In this document: positions 37,020 through 49,630 of the stretch, in pieces
How the letters are laid out: each line of letters starts with the position of its first letter
Position numbering within the stretch: position 1 is the stretch's first letter
From: Crotalaria pallida
Taxonomy: Eukaryota > Streptophyta > Magnoliopsida > Fabales > Fabaceae
Assembly: GCA_037953625.1 (NCBI GenBank)
Contig: CM075649.1
Coordinates: 71,703,290-71,767,289, forward strand
DNA length: 64,000 nt
Direction: 5' to 3'
Position numbers and translations under genes: made by a program
The notes under the pieces: generated by a model
Told to the model about the DNA's origin: nothing
The model's input: the letters and a program-made list of their open reading frames with translations, nothing else
The model's database searches: none

Positions 37020-38471
37020 TCAGTATAGCTTGGAATAGTCAAAGTATGTTCTTGAATAATCATGATTATAATGAGCATATGACCTGTTTACCTTATACTT
37101 TGTATGCCAAGGAGATTTTGTCTTTGACCAGTGATTCCTTCCATCAACTATTTTGTGCCAAGGGTATTTTGTTTGAGACCATTGCTTTCTTTCCTGATTT
37201 TTCTTCAAAATGAATTTTTCATTTCTTCCATTGAAAGCTTTTGTTCTCATTGAAGCTATTCTCCTTTGGTCACTCCATCTATCTTCAGATATCCAAGGAG
37301 ACCTTTTGATGTATTTTTCTCTTTGATTTCTTCTTGGTTTTTCCTTGGTTAAAATATGATCTTCCTTCCTGTTACAAGGAGAAGTTTTTGGTACCCATCT
37401 TATTTTGGGTCCATGGGGATTAGATTTTGATTCCTCAGAAACCTTTGGAACCCATTTCATTTTATTTCTCATATATTGATTTTTCTTATAAATGCACAAA
37501 TGAGAGATATGACCCGAACGTCCACAATAGTTACAAATAATGGGTTTGGGAGATGCTTTGAATTTTCTAAAATTATTTTTGCAAAACACAGACTCGTGAT
37601 CCTTGTATTCAAAATCACATTTGACAATCACTTCATTTGACTTTTGAATTTCCACAATCTTATTAGAGTTGTCAAATAAGGAGTTTGAACAAATGGATTT
37701 TGAGATACACTGAGAGTCACAAGAAACAACCTCAACAGATTTTTCAATAAAATTACATTTTTCATTTCTTGTAGAGGTGCTATTTTCAAAATTATTTTTC
37801 AAATCATCTCTCAAAACATTATGAGTACTATGAGGATTTTGGGAATGAGAATCAATTAAAGTTACCTCGAGAGGAGTGTATGAATATGGTGTACTATCAT
37901 TGACTACCGATTCCTCATCTGAAGAACTTGATTCCAAGTAAGATATCAAGAATGTTTCAAACAGATTTTCTACATCATCAACATCTTTATCTGACGAATT
38001 GCTCCTCATGCTGTTGGTGTCATCATACAGAACTTTGTCATGGGAGATAGTCAATTCATTCTTCGAGCTTTTCTCTATTTTGATTTCCTGATTACATCTG
38101 TGAACACTTACACTTTCCAGAAGATCATCAGTAGTAGCATAATATGTGTGTAAAGTATCCCAAACACTTTTAGCATTATGACAATCCTTGATTCTAGCAT
38201 ATGCGTCATCGTTTAAGGCATTCCTTAAAATTTGCATTGCTTGAATATTCAAGGCAAAACATTTTTTGTCAAAATCATTTAAAACATTTTTTGGGTTTAA
38301 AACAAAATCATTTTGCACAATAAACCATAAACGATAATTGATAGATTGTAAATAAAATTTCATTCTAGCACTCCAATACACATAATTTTCTCCATCGAAA
38401 GTTGGTGCTTCATCGAATGAAAAACCTTCCATATTAAAATCAGAAACAAATATCCCAAAATGCCAAACCAC
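37020..38471 (-). CDS. Gag-like protein of SIRE-type Ty1/copia element, 483 aa
   Basis: Residues 24-40 (TFDGENYVYWSARMKFY) are the DUF4219-like gag N-terminus. Residues about 85-112 (DDAYARIKDCHNAKSVWDTLHTYY) match the UBN2 type. A CCHC knuckle is at 313-326 (CNYCGRSGHISHLC). The C-terminal 150 residues are basic and Trp/Lys/Arg-rich. The true start may be M14 (MEGFSFDEAPTFDG). The second half of the usual UBN2 region is missing after about residue 112, and no protease follows, so the frame is a shortened gag. The start lies about 47 bp after the PBS. It would form particles and bind RNA in the cytoplasm. The ORF has no internal stop. Confidence 0.88.
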   Translation of the reverse strand: MVWHFGIFVSDFNMEGFSFDEAPTFDGENYVYWSARMKFYLQSINYRLWFIVQNDFVLNPKNVLNDFDKKCFALNIQAMQILRNALNDDAYARIKDCHNAKSVWDTLHTYYATTDDLLESVSVHRCNQEIKIEKSSKNELTISHDKVLYDDTNSMRSNSSDKDVDDVENLFETFLISYLESSSSDEESVVNDSTPYSYTPLEVTLIDSHSQNPHSTHNVLRDDLKNNFENSTSTRNEKCNFIEKSVEVVSCDSQCISKSICSNSLFDNSNKIVEIQKSNEVIVKCDFEYKDHESVFCKNNFRKFKASPKPIICNYCGRSGHISHLCIYKKNQYMRNKMKWVPKVSEESKSNPHGPKIRWVPKTSPCNRKEDHILTKEKPRRNQREKYIKRSPWISEDRWSDQRRIASMRTKAFNGRNEKFILKKNQERKQWSQTKYPWHKIVDGRNHWSKTKSPWHTKYKVNRSYAHYNHDYSRTYFDYSKLY

Positions 38472-38518
38472 ACAAGGATCTTTAACTCAAGCGATTAAGC
38501 TTGTTACCAGAGCACGAA

Positions 38519-38530
38519 GCTCTGATACCA
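38519..38530 (-). other. PBS (tRNA-iMet) of SIRE-like element
   Basis: The minus strand reads TGGTATCAGAGC, two bases downstream of the 5' LTR end. Confidence 0.92.
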
Positions 38531-38532
38531 AT

Positions 38533-40101
38533 TGTTGGAATAATTGGTGGTATTTGGCGAGAATCACCCAAGAGGGGGGGTGAATTGGGTGTTTATAAAA
38601 CTTTGAAAAACCAATCACAATAAATCGTTCTTTGAAATAATAACAGTGAATTAAAACGAGCGGAAGACTTAAAGAACGAATTAAAACGTTTTTAAGAACG
38701 GAATTGAAAAAATATCACTAAGAATATTGAAAACATACTATACATGAGATTGATTTAAAAATCATCACAAATGAAAAACACAATTCTCGTGTTATATTAA
38801 ATAAAACTTGAAAATAACTTTTATCCGCGAAGATATGATTAACACAAAATAAACGAGCGAAAAAAAAAAGGATAAGGGAAAGGAAATTATGCACCAGAGA
38901 TTTTTATCCTGGTTCGGCCAACAATGCCTACATCCAGTCCTCAAGCGACCCACTTGAGTTTTTTCACTAAGCCAAGACGCAACTGCGTCCCCAAGTACAT
39001 CCAAAGCGCCCCGCAAGCTACTAGGAATCCCACTGTTCTCCAGGGACCTCAAATACAAATAGCCTAACTACTAGGAATCCCACCGTTCGTATAGCGCTAC
39101 CCAAAACAACAAGGGTTACCTCACCCTATGAACGCGACACACGTTCAATCCTAAGGGAAAACACTCCTTAATACCTAAGGTTGTCACACCCTTTACAATA
39201 AAATGGATTTGCACGAAGAAATGTGTGCAACTAACAATAAGCTCTCTAGATAGAGCGGATACTACAATAAAGACCTATGACAATATAATATACTCAAGCA
39301 AACTCAAGGCAATAACACTATGATGATGATGATGAAAATGATTTTTCTTCTCAAGGGATTTTTCAAAAAAAATATAGAGAAGGATAAGAAGTAGAAGAAG
39401 TGAATTAAGAAAAGATAAAAAGCATTTTTAAAATATAGAAGAAGCAGCCTGAATTCAAAACGTGATCATCCAGAAAGGGAAACAAATCATTCTGGGAATC
39501 AGATTGATTTCAGCACGTTTTTCAAAATTTGAATTAAAATAATCGATTACTTTGGTCAGGTTAATCGATTACTTGCTCTCAGGTTTTCCACAAAAGTTGC
39601 AGCATTGAATATAATCGATTAATAGTTTCAAGTAATCGATTACTGTCACCTAAATGACCAGTTCAAGGAAGTAATCCATTACAAGAGACTAATTAATCAA
39701 TTACTTACACTCTGGTTACAAGTTGCATCAAGTAATCGATTATTCCAGAAGGGTAATCGATTACTCCACATTAAAAAATTAATTTTCATAAAAAGGTTGT
39801 AACCAAAGGTTTTCGCAAAACATTTTTCACAAAGAATTTCCTGGAGCAGATATAAAAAGGCTTCTTCTAGGTTTTTAAGAACAAAAACAATTATCATCAT
39901 CATATCGGTTATAACTAAGTGCTTTAAGAATAATAGATGCCTTACAAAGATATCTAAGCCTAAACACTAGATCTTCAACATGCATAACATCTTTGCAATC
40001 TTCAATGTACCTGAACCTGTTAAGAACATATATAAAAATGTGTTGTGTCATCATCAAAACAACACGAGGGAAACCATGAGATTCAACACTCAGTTTCAAC
40101 A
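38533..40101 (-). mobile_element. 5' LTR of SIRE-like element (1569 bp)
   Basis: The plus strand reads TGTTGGAATAATTGG...CAGTTTCAACA, so TG...CA ends are intact. Nearly identical to 31839-33402. Contains the second TAATCGATTA cluster (39540-39763). A clear minus-strand TATA box was not identified. Confidence 0.92.
39540..39763. promoter_or_regulatory. TAATCGATTA palindrome cluster in 5' LTR
   Basis: Six exact copies at 39540, 39562, 39612, 39633, 39733 and 39754. The last has lost two bases of left context compared with the 3' LTR but keeps the palindrome. Confidence 0.6.
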
Positions 40102-40106
40102 GCTAC
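40102..40106. other. TSD GCTAC, right copy of SIRE-like element
   Basis: Satellite resumes as GCTACATCC exactly where it stopped on the left (CATG followed by the degenerate GATAT). Confidence 0.6.
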
Positions 40107-41740
40107 ATCCTCTACGTCCCTTGGGGCACCAAGCATTGTTTACGATCATTCTAAAGGTTCTTATATGTCCTAATACACATGCCTAGACTATTCTAAGCCT
40201 TTAGAGTACTCTCTTAACCATTCTACATTTGTTAGAGCCTCCAAGGACTCATGCTACATAATCTACGTCCCTTGGGGCACCAAGCATTGTTTAGGATCAT
40301 TCTAAAGGTTCTTTGTATGTCCTATTACACATTCCTAGACCATTCTAAGCCTTTAGAATACTCTATTAACCATTCTACACTTGTTAGAGCCTCCAACAAC
40401 TCATGCTACATCCTTTACGTCCCTTGGGGTAGCAAGCCTTGATAAAGGATCATTCTAAAGGTTCTTATATGTCCTAATACACATTCCTAGACCATTCTAA
40501 GCCTTTAGAATACTCTATTAACCATTCTACACTTGTTAGAGCCTCCAACGACTCATGCTACATCCTTTACGTCCCTTGGGGCACCAAGCTTTGTTTAGGA
40601 TCATTGTAAAGGTTCTTATATGTCCTAATACACATGCCTAGACTATTGTAAGCATTTAGAATACTCTCCTAACCATTCTACACTTGTTAGAGCCTCCAAG
40701 GACTCATGCTACAAAATCTACGTCCCATGGGGCACCAATCATTGTTTACGATCATTCTAAAGGTTCTTGTATGTCCTAATACACATTCGTAGACCATTCT
40801 AAGCCTTTAGAATACTCTATTAACCATTCTACACTTGTTAGAGCCTCCAACGACTCATGCTACATCCTCTACGTCCCTTGGGGCACCAAGCATTGTTTAC
40901 GATCATTCTAAAGGTTCTTACATGTCCTAATACACATGCCTAGACTATTCTAAGCCTTTAGAATACTCTCGTAACCATTCTACACTTGTTAGAGCCTCCA
41001 AGGACTCATGCTACATAATCTACGTCCCTTGGGGCACCAAGCATTGTTTAGGATCATTCTAAAGGTTCTTGTATGGTCCTAATACACATTCCTAGACCAT
41101 TCTAAGCCTTTAGAATACTTTATTAACCATTCTACACTTGTTAGAGCCTCCAACAACTCATGCTACATCATTTACGTCCCTTGGGGCACGAAGCATTGTT
41201 TACGATCATTCTGAAAGGTTCTTGTATGTCCTAATACACATGCCTAGACCATTCTAAGCCTTTAAAATACTTTCTTAACCATTCTACACTTATTAGAGCC
41301 TCCAAGGACTCATTCTACATCCTCTACGTCTCCTGGGGCACCAAACATTGTTTACGATCATTCTAAAGGTTCTTATATGTCCTAATATATATTCCTAGAC
41401 CATTCTAAGCCTTTAGCATACTCTTTTAACCATTCTACACTTATTGGAGCCTCAAAGGTCACATGCTACATCCTCTACGTCGCTTGGGGCACCAAGCATT
41501 CTTTACGATCATTCTACAGGTTCTTATATGTCCTAATACACATTCCTAGACCATTCCAATCCTTTAGAATACTCTCTTAACCATTTTACACTTGTTAGAG
41601 CCTCGGAGGACACATGCTACATCCTCTACGTCCCTTGGGGCACCAAGCATTGTTTAGGATCATTCTGAAGGTTCTTATATGTCCTAATACACTTGCCTAG
41701 ACTATTCTAAGCCTTTAGAATACTCTCTTAACCATTCTAC

Positions 41741-43099
41741 ACTTGTTGGAGCCTCCAAGGACTCATGCTCCATAATCTACGTCCCTTGGGGCACCAACCA
41801 TTGTTTACGATCATTCTAAAGGTTCTTGTATGTCGTAATACACATTCCTAGACCATTCTAAGCCTTTAGAATACTCTATTAACTATTCTACACTTGTTAG
41901 AGCCTCCAACAACTCATGCTACATCATTTACGTCCCTTGGGGCATCAAGCATTGTTTAGGATCATTCTAAAGGTTCTTATATGTCCAAATACAAATTCCT
42001 AGACCATTCTAAGCCTTTAGAATACTCTTTTAACCATTTTACACTTGTTAGAGCCTCCAAGGACACATGCTACATCCTCTACGTCCCTTGGGGCACCAAG
42101 CATTGTTTAGGATCCTTCTGAAGGTTTGTATATGTCCTAATATACATGCCTAGACTATTCTAAGCCTTTAGAATACTCTCTTAACCATTCTACACTTGTT
42201 GGAGCCTCCAAGGACTCATGCTCCATAATCTACGTCCCTTGGGGCACCAACCATTGTTTACGATCATTCTAAAGGTTCTTGTATGTCGTAATACACATTC
42301 CTAGACCATTCTAAGCCTTTAGAATACTCTATTAACTATTCTACACTTGTTAGAGCCTCCAACAACTCATGCTACATCATTTACGTCCCTTGGGGCATCA
42401 AGCATTGTTTAGGATCATTCTAAAGGTTCTTATATGTCCAAATACACATTCCTAGACCATTCTAAGCCTTTAGAATACTCTTTTAACCATTTTACACTTG
42501 TTAGAGCCTCCAAGGACACATGCTACATCCTCTACGTCCCTTGGGGCACCAAGCATTGTTTAGGATCCTTCTGAAGGTTTGTATATGTCCTAATATACAT
42601 GCCTAGACTATTCTAAGCCTTTAGAATACTCTCTTAACCATTCTACACTTGTTGGAGCCTCCAAGGACTCATGCTCCATAATCTACGTCCCTTGGGGCAC
42701 CAACCATTGTTTACGATCATTCTAACGGTTCTTGTATGTCGTAATACACATTCCTAGACCATTCTAAGCCTTTAGAATACTCTATTAACTATTCTACACT
42801 TGTTAGAGCCTCCAACAACTCATGCTACATCATTTACGTCCCTTGGGGCATCAAGCCTTGTTTAGGATCATTCTAAAGGTTCTTATATGTCCAAATACAC
42901 ATTCCTAGACCATTCTAAGCCTTTAGAATACTCTTTTAACCATTTTACACTTGTTAGAGCCTCCAAGGACACATGCTACATCCTCTACGTCACTTGGGGC
43001 ACCAAGCATTGTTTAGGATCCTTCTGAAGGTTTGTATATGTCCTAATATACATGCCTAGACTATTCTAAGCCTTTAGAATACTCTCTTAACCATTCTAC
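41741..43099 (+). repeat. Higher-order repeat: three 453-bp trimers
   Basis: The marker ACTTGTTGGAGCC (with GTTGGAG in place of GTTAGAG) occurs at 41741, 42194, 42647 and 43100, exactly 453 bp (3 x 151) apart. Linked variants (CATGCTCCATAATC, CAACCATTG, TGTCGTAATAC, GGATCCTTCTGAAGG) repeat in phase. Confidence 0.93.
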
Positions 43100-46000
43100 A
43101 CTTGTTGGAGCCTCCAAGGACTCATGCTCCATAATCTACGTCCCTTGGGGCACCAAGCATTGTTTACGATCATAATAAAAGGTTCTTGTGTGTCCTAATA
43201 CACATTCCTAGACCATTCTAAGCCTTTAGAATAGTCTATAAACCATTCTACACTTGTTAGAGCCTGCAACGACTCATGCTACACCCTCTACGTCCCTTAT
43301 GGCACCATGAATTGTTTACGATCATTCTGAAAGGTTCTTGTATGTCCTAATACACATTCCTAGACCATTCTAACCCTATAGAATACTTTCTAAACCATTC
43401 TACACTTGTTAGAGCCTCCAAGGACTCATTCTACATCCTCTACGTCCCATGGGGCACCAAGCATTGTTTACGATCATTATAAAAAGGTTCTTATATGTCC
43501 TAATATATATTCCTAGACCATTCTAAGCCTTTAGAATACTCTTTTAACCATTCTACACTTGTTAGAGCCTCCAAGGACTCATGCTACATCCTTTACGTCT
43601 CAGGGGGCACCAAGCATTGTTTACGATCATTCTACATGTTCTTATATGTCCTAATACACATTCCTAGACCATTCTATGCCTTTAGAATACTCTATTAACC
43701 ATTCTACACTTGTTAGAGCCTCCAAGGACTCATGCTACATAATCTACGTCCCTTGGGGCACCAAGAATTGTTTAGGATCATTCTAAAGGTTCTTCTATGT
43801 CCTAATACACATTCCTAGACCATTCTAAGCCTTTATAATAATCTCTTAACCATTCTACACTTGTTAGAGCCTCCAAGGACACATGCTACATCCACTATGT
43901 CCCTTGAGGCACAGAGCATTGTTTACGATCATTCTGAAAGGTTCTTGTATGTCCTAATACACATTCCTCGACCATTCTAAGCCTTTAGAATACTCTCTTA
44001 ACCATTCAACACTTGTTAGAGCCTCCAAGGACTCATGCTACATAATATACATCCCATGGGGCACCAAGTATTTTTTACGATCATTCCAAAGGTTCTTGTT
44101 TGTCCTAATACACATTCCTAGACAATTCTAAGCGTTTTGAATACTCTGTTAACAATTCTGCACTTGTTAAGCCTCCAACGATTCATGCTACATCCTTTAC
44201 GTCCCTTGGGGAACTAAGCATTGTTTAGGATCATTCTAACGGTTCTTATATGTCCTAATACACATGCCTAGACTATTCTAAACCTTTTGAATACTCTTTG
44301 AAGCATTCTACACTTGTTAGAGCCTCCAAGGACTCATGCTACACCCTCTACGTACCTTGGGGCACCAAGCATTGTTACGATTATTCTGAAAGGTTCTTGT
44401 ATGTCCTAATACACATTCCTAGACCATTCTAAGCCTTTAGAATACTTGTTAGAGCCTCCAACGACTCATGCTACATCATTTACGTCCCTTAGGGCATCAA
44501 GCGTTGTTTTGGATCATTCCAAAGGTTCTTATATGTCCAAATACACATTCCTAGACCATTCTAAGCCTTAAGAATACTCTCTTAACCATTTTACACTTGT
44601 TAGAGCCTCCAAGGATACATGCTACATCCTCAACGTCCTCTGGGGCACCACGCATTGTTTAGGATCATTCTGAAGGTTCTTATATGTCCTAATACACATT
44701 CCTAGACCATTCTAAGCCTTTAGAATACTCTATTAACCATTCTACACTTGTTAGAGCCTCCAATGACTCATGCTACATCCTCTACGTCCCTTGGAGCTCC
44801 AAGCATTGTTTAGGATCATTCTAAAGGTTCTTGTATGTCCTAAGACACATTCCTAGACCATTCGAAGCCTTTAGAATACACTACTAACCATTCTACACTT
44901 GTTAGAGACTCCAACGACTCATGCTACACCCTCTTCATCCCTTGGGGCACCAAGCATTGTTTACGATCATTCTGAAAGGTTCTTGTATGTCCTAATACAC
45001 ATGCCTAGACCATTCTAAGCCTTTAAAATACTTTCTTAACCATTCTACACTTCTTAGAGCCTCCAAGGACTCATTCTACTTCCTCTACGTCCCTTGGGGC
45101 ACCAAGCATTGCTTACGATCATTCTAAAGATTCTTATATGTCCTAATATATATTCCTAGACCATTCTAAGCCTTTAGAATACTCTATTAATAATTTTACA
45201 CTTGTTAGAGCCTCCAACGACTCATGCTACATCCTTTACGTCCCTTGGGGCATCAAGCATTGTTTAGGATCATTCCAAAGGTTCTTCTATGTCCAAATAC
45301 ATATTCCTAGACCATTCTAAGCCTTAAGAATACTCTCTTAACCATTTTACACATGTTAGAGCCTCCAAGGACACATGCTACATCCTCAACGTCCTTTGGG
45401 GCACCAAGCATTGTTTAGGATCATTCTGAAGGTTCTTATATGTCCTAATACACATTCCTAGACCATTCTAAGCCTTTAGAATACTCTCTTAACCATTCTA
45501 CACTTGTTAGAGCCTCCAAGAACTCATGCTACATAATCTACGTCCCTTGGGGAACCAAGCATTATTTAGGATCATTCTAAAGGTTCTTCTATGTCCTAAT
45601 ACACATTCCTAGACCATTCTGAGCCTTTATAATACTCTCTTAACCATTCTACACTTGTTAGAGCCTCCAAGGACACTTGCTACATCCACTACGTCCATTG
45701 GGGCACCAAGCATTATTTACGATCATTCTGAAAGGTTCTTGTATGTCCTAATACACATTCCTAGACCATTCTAAACCTTTAGAATACTCTCTTAACCATT
45801 CAACACTTGTTAGAGCCTGCAAGGACTCATGCTACATAATCTACGTCCCATGGGGCACCAAGTATTGTTTACGATCATTCCAAAGGTTCTTGTTTGTCCT
45901 AATACGCATTCCTACACCATTCTAAGCCTTTAGAATACTCTATTAACCATTCTACACTTGTTGGAGCCTCCAATGACTCATGCTACATCCTCTACATCCC

Positions 46001-47819
46001 TTGGGGCAACAACCATTGTTTACTATCATTCTAAAGGTTCTTATATGTCCTAATACACATGCCTAGACTATTCTAAGCCTTTAGAGTACTCTCTTAACCA
46101 TTCTACACTTGTTAGAGCCTCCAAGGACTCATGCAACACCCTCTACGTACCTTGGGGCACCAAGCATTGTTACGATCATTCTGAAAGGTTTTTGTATCTC
46201 CTAATAAACATTCCTAGACTATTCTAAGCCTTTAGAATACTCTATTAACCATTCTACACTTGTTAGAGCCTCCAAGGACTCATGCTTCATAATCTACGTC
46301 CCTTGGGGCACCAAGCATTGTTTAGGATCATTCTAAAGGTTCTTGTATGTCCTAATACACATTCCTAGACCATTCTAAGCCTTTAGAATACTCTATTAAT
46401 CATTCTACACTTGTTAGTACCTCCAACGACTCATGCTACATCCTCTACGTCCGTTGGGGCATCAAGCATTGTTTACGATCATTCTAAAAGGTTCTTCTAT
46501 GTCCTACTACACATGCCTAGACCATTCTAAGCCTTTAAAATACTTTCTTAACCATTCTACACTTGTTAGAGCCTCCAAGGACTCATGCTGCATCCTTTAC
46601 GTCCCTTGGGGTAGCAAGCATTGTTTAGGACCATTCTAAAGGTTCTTATATGTCCTAATACACATTCCTAGACCATTCTAAGCCTTAAGAATACTCTCTT
46701 AACCATTTTACACTTGTTAGAGCCTCCAAGGACACATGCTACATCCTCTACGTCCTTTGGGGCACCAAGCATTGTTTAGGATCATTCTGAAGGTTCTTAT
46801 ATGTCATACTACACATGCCTAGACTATTCTAAGCCTTTAGAATACTCTCTTCACCATTCTACACTTGTTAGAGCCTCCAAGGACTCATGCAACATGATTT
46901 ACGTCCCTTGGGGCTCCAAGCATTGTTTAGGATCATTCTAAAGGTTCTTGTATGTCCTAATACACATTCTTAGACCATTCTAAGCCTTTAGAATACTCTC
47001 TTAACCATTCTACACTTGTTAGAGCCTCCAATGACTCATGCTACATCCTCTACGTCCTTTGGGGCACCAAGCATTGTTTAGGATCATTCTGAAGGTTCTT
47101 ATATGTCCTAATACACATGCCTAGACTATTCTAAGCCTTTAGAGTACTCTCTTAACCATTCTACACTTGTTAGAGTCTCCAAGGACTCATGCTTCATAAT
47201 CTACGTCCCTTGGGGCACCAAGCATTGTTTAGGATCATTCTAAAGGTTCTTGTATGTTCTAATACACATTCCTAGACCATTTTAAGCCTTTAGAATACTC
47301 TTTTAAGCATTCTACACTTGTTAGAGCCTCCAAGGACTCATGCTACACCTTCTACGTCCCTTGGGGCACCAAGCATTGTTTACGATCATTCTGAAAGGTT
47401 CTTGTGTGTCCTAATACACATTCCTAGACCATTCTAAGCCTTTAGAATACTCTATTAACCATTCTACACTTGTTAGAGCCTCCAACGACTCATGCTATAC
47501 CCTCTAAGTCCCTTGGGGCGCCAAGCATTGTTTACGATCATTCTGAAAGGTTCTTGTATGTCCTAATACACATGCCTAGACCATTCTAAGCCTTTAAAAT
47601 ACTTTCTTAACCATTCTACACTTATTAGAGCCTCTAAGGACTCATTCTACATCCTCTACGCACCAAGCATTGTTTACGATCATTCTAAAGGTTATTATAT
47701 GTCCTAATATATATTCCTAGACCATTCTAAGCCTTTAGAATACTATTTTAACCATTCTACACTTGTTAAAGCCTCCAAGGACTCATGCTACATCCTTTAC
47801 ATCCCTTGGTGATGAAAGA

Positions 47820-49206
47820 CAGCCCAAGGACCTTCAAGACCAGCATGGTGAGGACTTCAAGTCCTAACCAAGGAAAGGAAGATGATGACTTTGTGAAAGA
47901 TTTATTATAAATCTTTCAAGTTTTTAGAGTTTTTGAGTTTTTAAACTAGGGTTATGTTTAAGCTTTGATTTGTATTAAGGGCTTAGGAGATTTGCCCACC
48001 AACTTTTATGTTCATGTTTATGTTTAGCTTTGCTAGTTTTTTCTACAAGTGTAAACTCAGGCAAACACCTTGAAGAGTCTAGCCAAGAGAAAGATGAAGA
48101 GCCTCCCTGTTGTTCAAGGAATGAAGCTCAAGAAGATCAACTCTTGAAGTCCATATGACCATGTTTTGGAAGTCATAATGAAGCAAGGAATAATCAAGGC
48201 TTTGATGTTTTTTAGTGGTAATTAAAAGACCACTCAAGTTGCATTAATTGCAAGGGTTATGATTGGGTCTTGAGAAGAAGAGCATTAATGGGAGGTTACA
48301 AATTTAAGACTCCGTTAATTCAGATTTCAAAGCCAAGGAGGTTACACTTGAAACCACCAATTTATAAGGCAATCATGATCAATAAAGGAGAGGGAAGTTA
48401 CAAAGACAAGCCATAAAGAATTCGGCCACATTAAGAGGGTGTTACATTCTCTTCATCATGGAACATTAAAGAGGACATGTGGTTACACTTTCAAGGCCAA
48501 TAATTGAGAATTCAATTTGTGATTGAATACCACCATTATACGGCCAATCAATAATGAAGGGAGGTTACAAAATGCAAGTAAGGCTATTAAGAGCATTCAC
48601 TAATGATTCCTTCATTCTAAAATCATCTTCACGGCTATGGATGCAAAGATGCAAAGAATCAAGGCAAGCTACCACACGTCCAAGAGAGTGACTTTGAAGA
48701 GCATGAAAGTCATGTAATAAGTTTGCTCATCATTAGTATTATGTAACCCCCAACCCCATAGTAAAGTGTAGTCATTATAGGACTTTATTTTGTAACTCCC
48801 AATCCTTTTCCATAGCTTTATTGTACGGCCAAGAAGGCTTGAATTGGTGTTTGTAATTCTCCTATAAAAGGAGCTTCATATGATGAATAAAATAGTTTTT
48901 GGCATTTGTGAAATTCGTGTGACTTGTTCACATTCCTAGAGAGTGATTCTCTTTCATTTTGGTTGTGGGAAGGAGCTCTATTGTGTGAAGCAATTGAGTC
49001 CAACCAAGGCTTATCACTTGTTTCTCAAGTGTGGCGCCTCCTTCAATATCCAAAGTTCACTATATTCTATTCTCAATTCGGTTTCTCTTCTTCTTATTCG
49101 TTTTTCATTACCTTTCCATCATAAAAATCCCAAACAAAATAGAAGAGACCCTCAAGATTAAAGGCGAGATCATTGGAATCATACATCCAATTCTTTGGGT
49201 GTATCA
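47820..49206 (+). mobile_element. 5' LTR (1387 bp) of non-autonomous LTR element
   Basis: Starts TGATGAAAGACAGCCCAAGG and ends GGGTGTATCA, three bases before the PBS. It matches 50313-50697 plus 53672-54423 in the 3' LTR. A CTCCTATAAAAGG TATA motif at about 48859-48871 lies in the last third and is the likely promoter. No gene is inside. Confidence 0.88.
48859..48871 (+). promoter_or_regulatory. TATA box of 5' LTR
   Basis: CTCCTATAAAAGG, repeated in the 3' LTR at about 54342-54354. The spacing to the PBS gives a short leader of roughly 300 nt. Confidence 0.58.
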
Positions 49207-49209
49207 ATT

Positions 49210-49221
49210 TGGTATCAGAGC
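49210..49221 (+). other. PBS (tRNA-iMet)
   Basis: TGGTATCAGAGC, a perfect match, three bases after the LTR end. Confidence 0.92.
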
Positions 49222-49630
49222 AAGGCTTTTTGTTGCAACCATTTAAAAAAAAATTAATTTCTTTTTCTGAACTTGTTGCAACAAAATTTGATCGCTGCTA
49301 ATTCTGGGTTTTCTTTGTTGCTTCGCTGAAAATCGCTGCTGAAAGGAACTGGGTTTTCAGTGACGTTTTGGATACTGTCGCTATTGCTTCCTGCACCTAT
49401 AGTGACAGTTTGAGTCGTTGTTGTTTTCTTTGGTGTTTGAGTCTGTTTTGTGGCTGCTGATTAAATCCGTCGCTATTTGCAGTACTGCAGCAACCATGGC
49501 TTTTGTTTTTAAGGCTTAAATCGTGACCAATTTTTAGCCTGTTTGTCAGGAAAATATTTGTCCCTAAATTTCTGTTAAGCTTAAAAACCGTGACCAATTT
49601 CTAAGGCCCTGTTAGGAACCAAAGGAAAAG
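49222..49630 (+). other. Leader of non-autonomous element
   Basis: Non-coding. Two related CGTGACCAATTT segments near 49520 and 49589 echo the CCACGGTTT repeats on the opposite strand at 2300-2790. No gene is seen. Confidence 0.5.

Larger units (their letters stand above)
31839..40101 (-). mobile_element. SIRE-like Ty1/copia derivative with gag and ORF2 but no pol
   Basis: An 8.26-kb element with LTRs of 1564 and 1569 bp, iMet PBS, gag, a second long ORF, and a PPT of the CAAAAAGGGGGAG type seen in SIRE/Maximus elements (family knowledge). No protease, integrase, RT or RNase H motif is found between gag (37020-38471) and ORF2 (34001-35305). The satellite phase is continuous across the insertion. 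It would be non-autonomous, with enzymes supplied by a full relative. Confidence 0.88.
40102..47819 (+). repeat. 151-bp satellite, block D (about 51 monomers)
   Basis: Same strand and period. Includes a regular trimer array at 41741-43099 and a mixture of 151- and 152-bp variants. Near 44440 a shortened monomer joins GAATAC directly to TTGTTAGAGCC. At 47650-47665 another unit lacks the TCCCTTGGGG part. Ends at CATCCCTTGG before the next LTR. Confidence 0.97.

Noticed and set aside
49210..49221. tRNA gene near TGGTATCAGAGC
   Set aside because: It is the 12-base tRNA-Met primer complement after an LTR; no cloverleaf or A/B boxes surround it.
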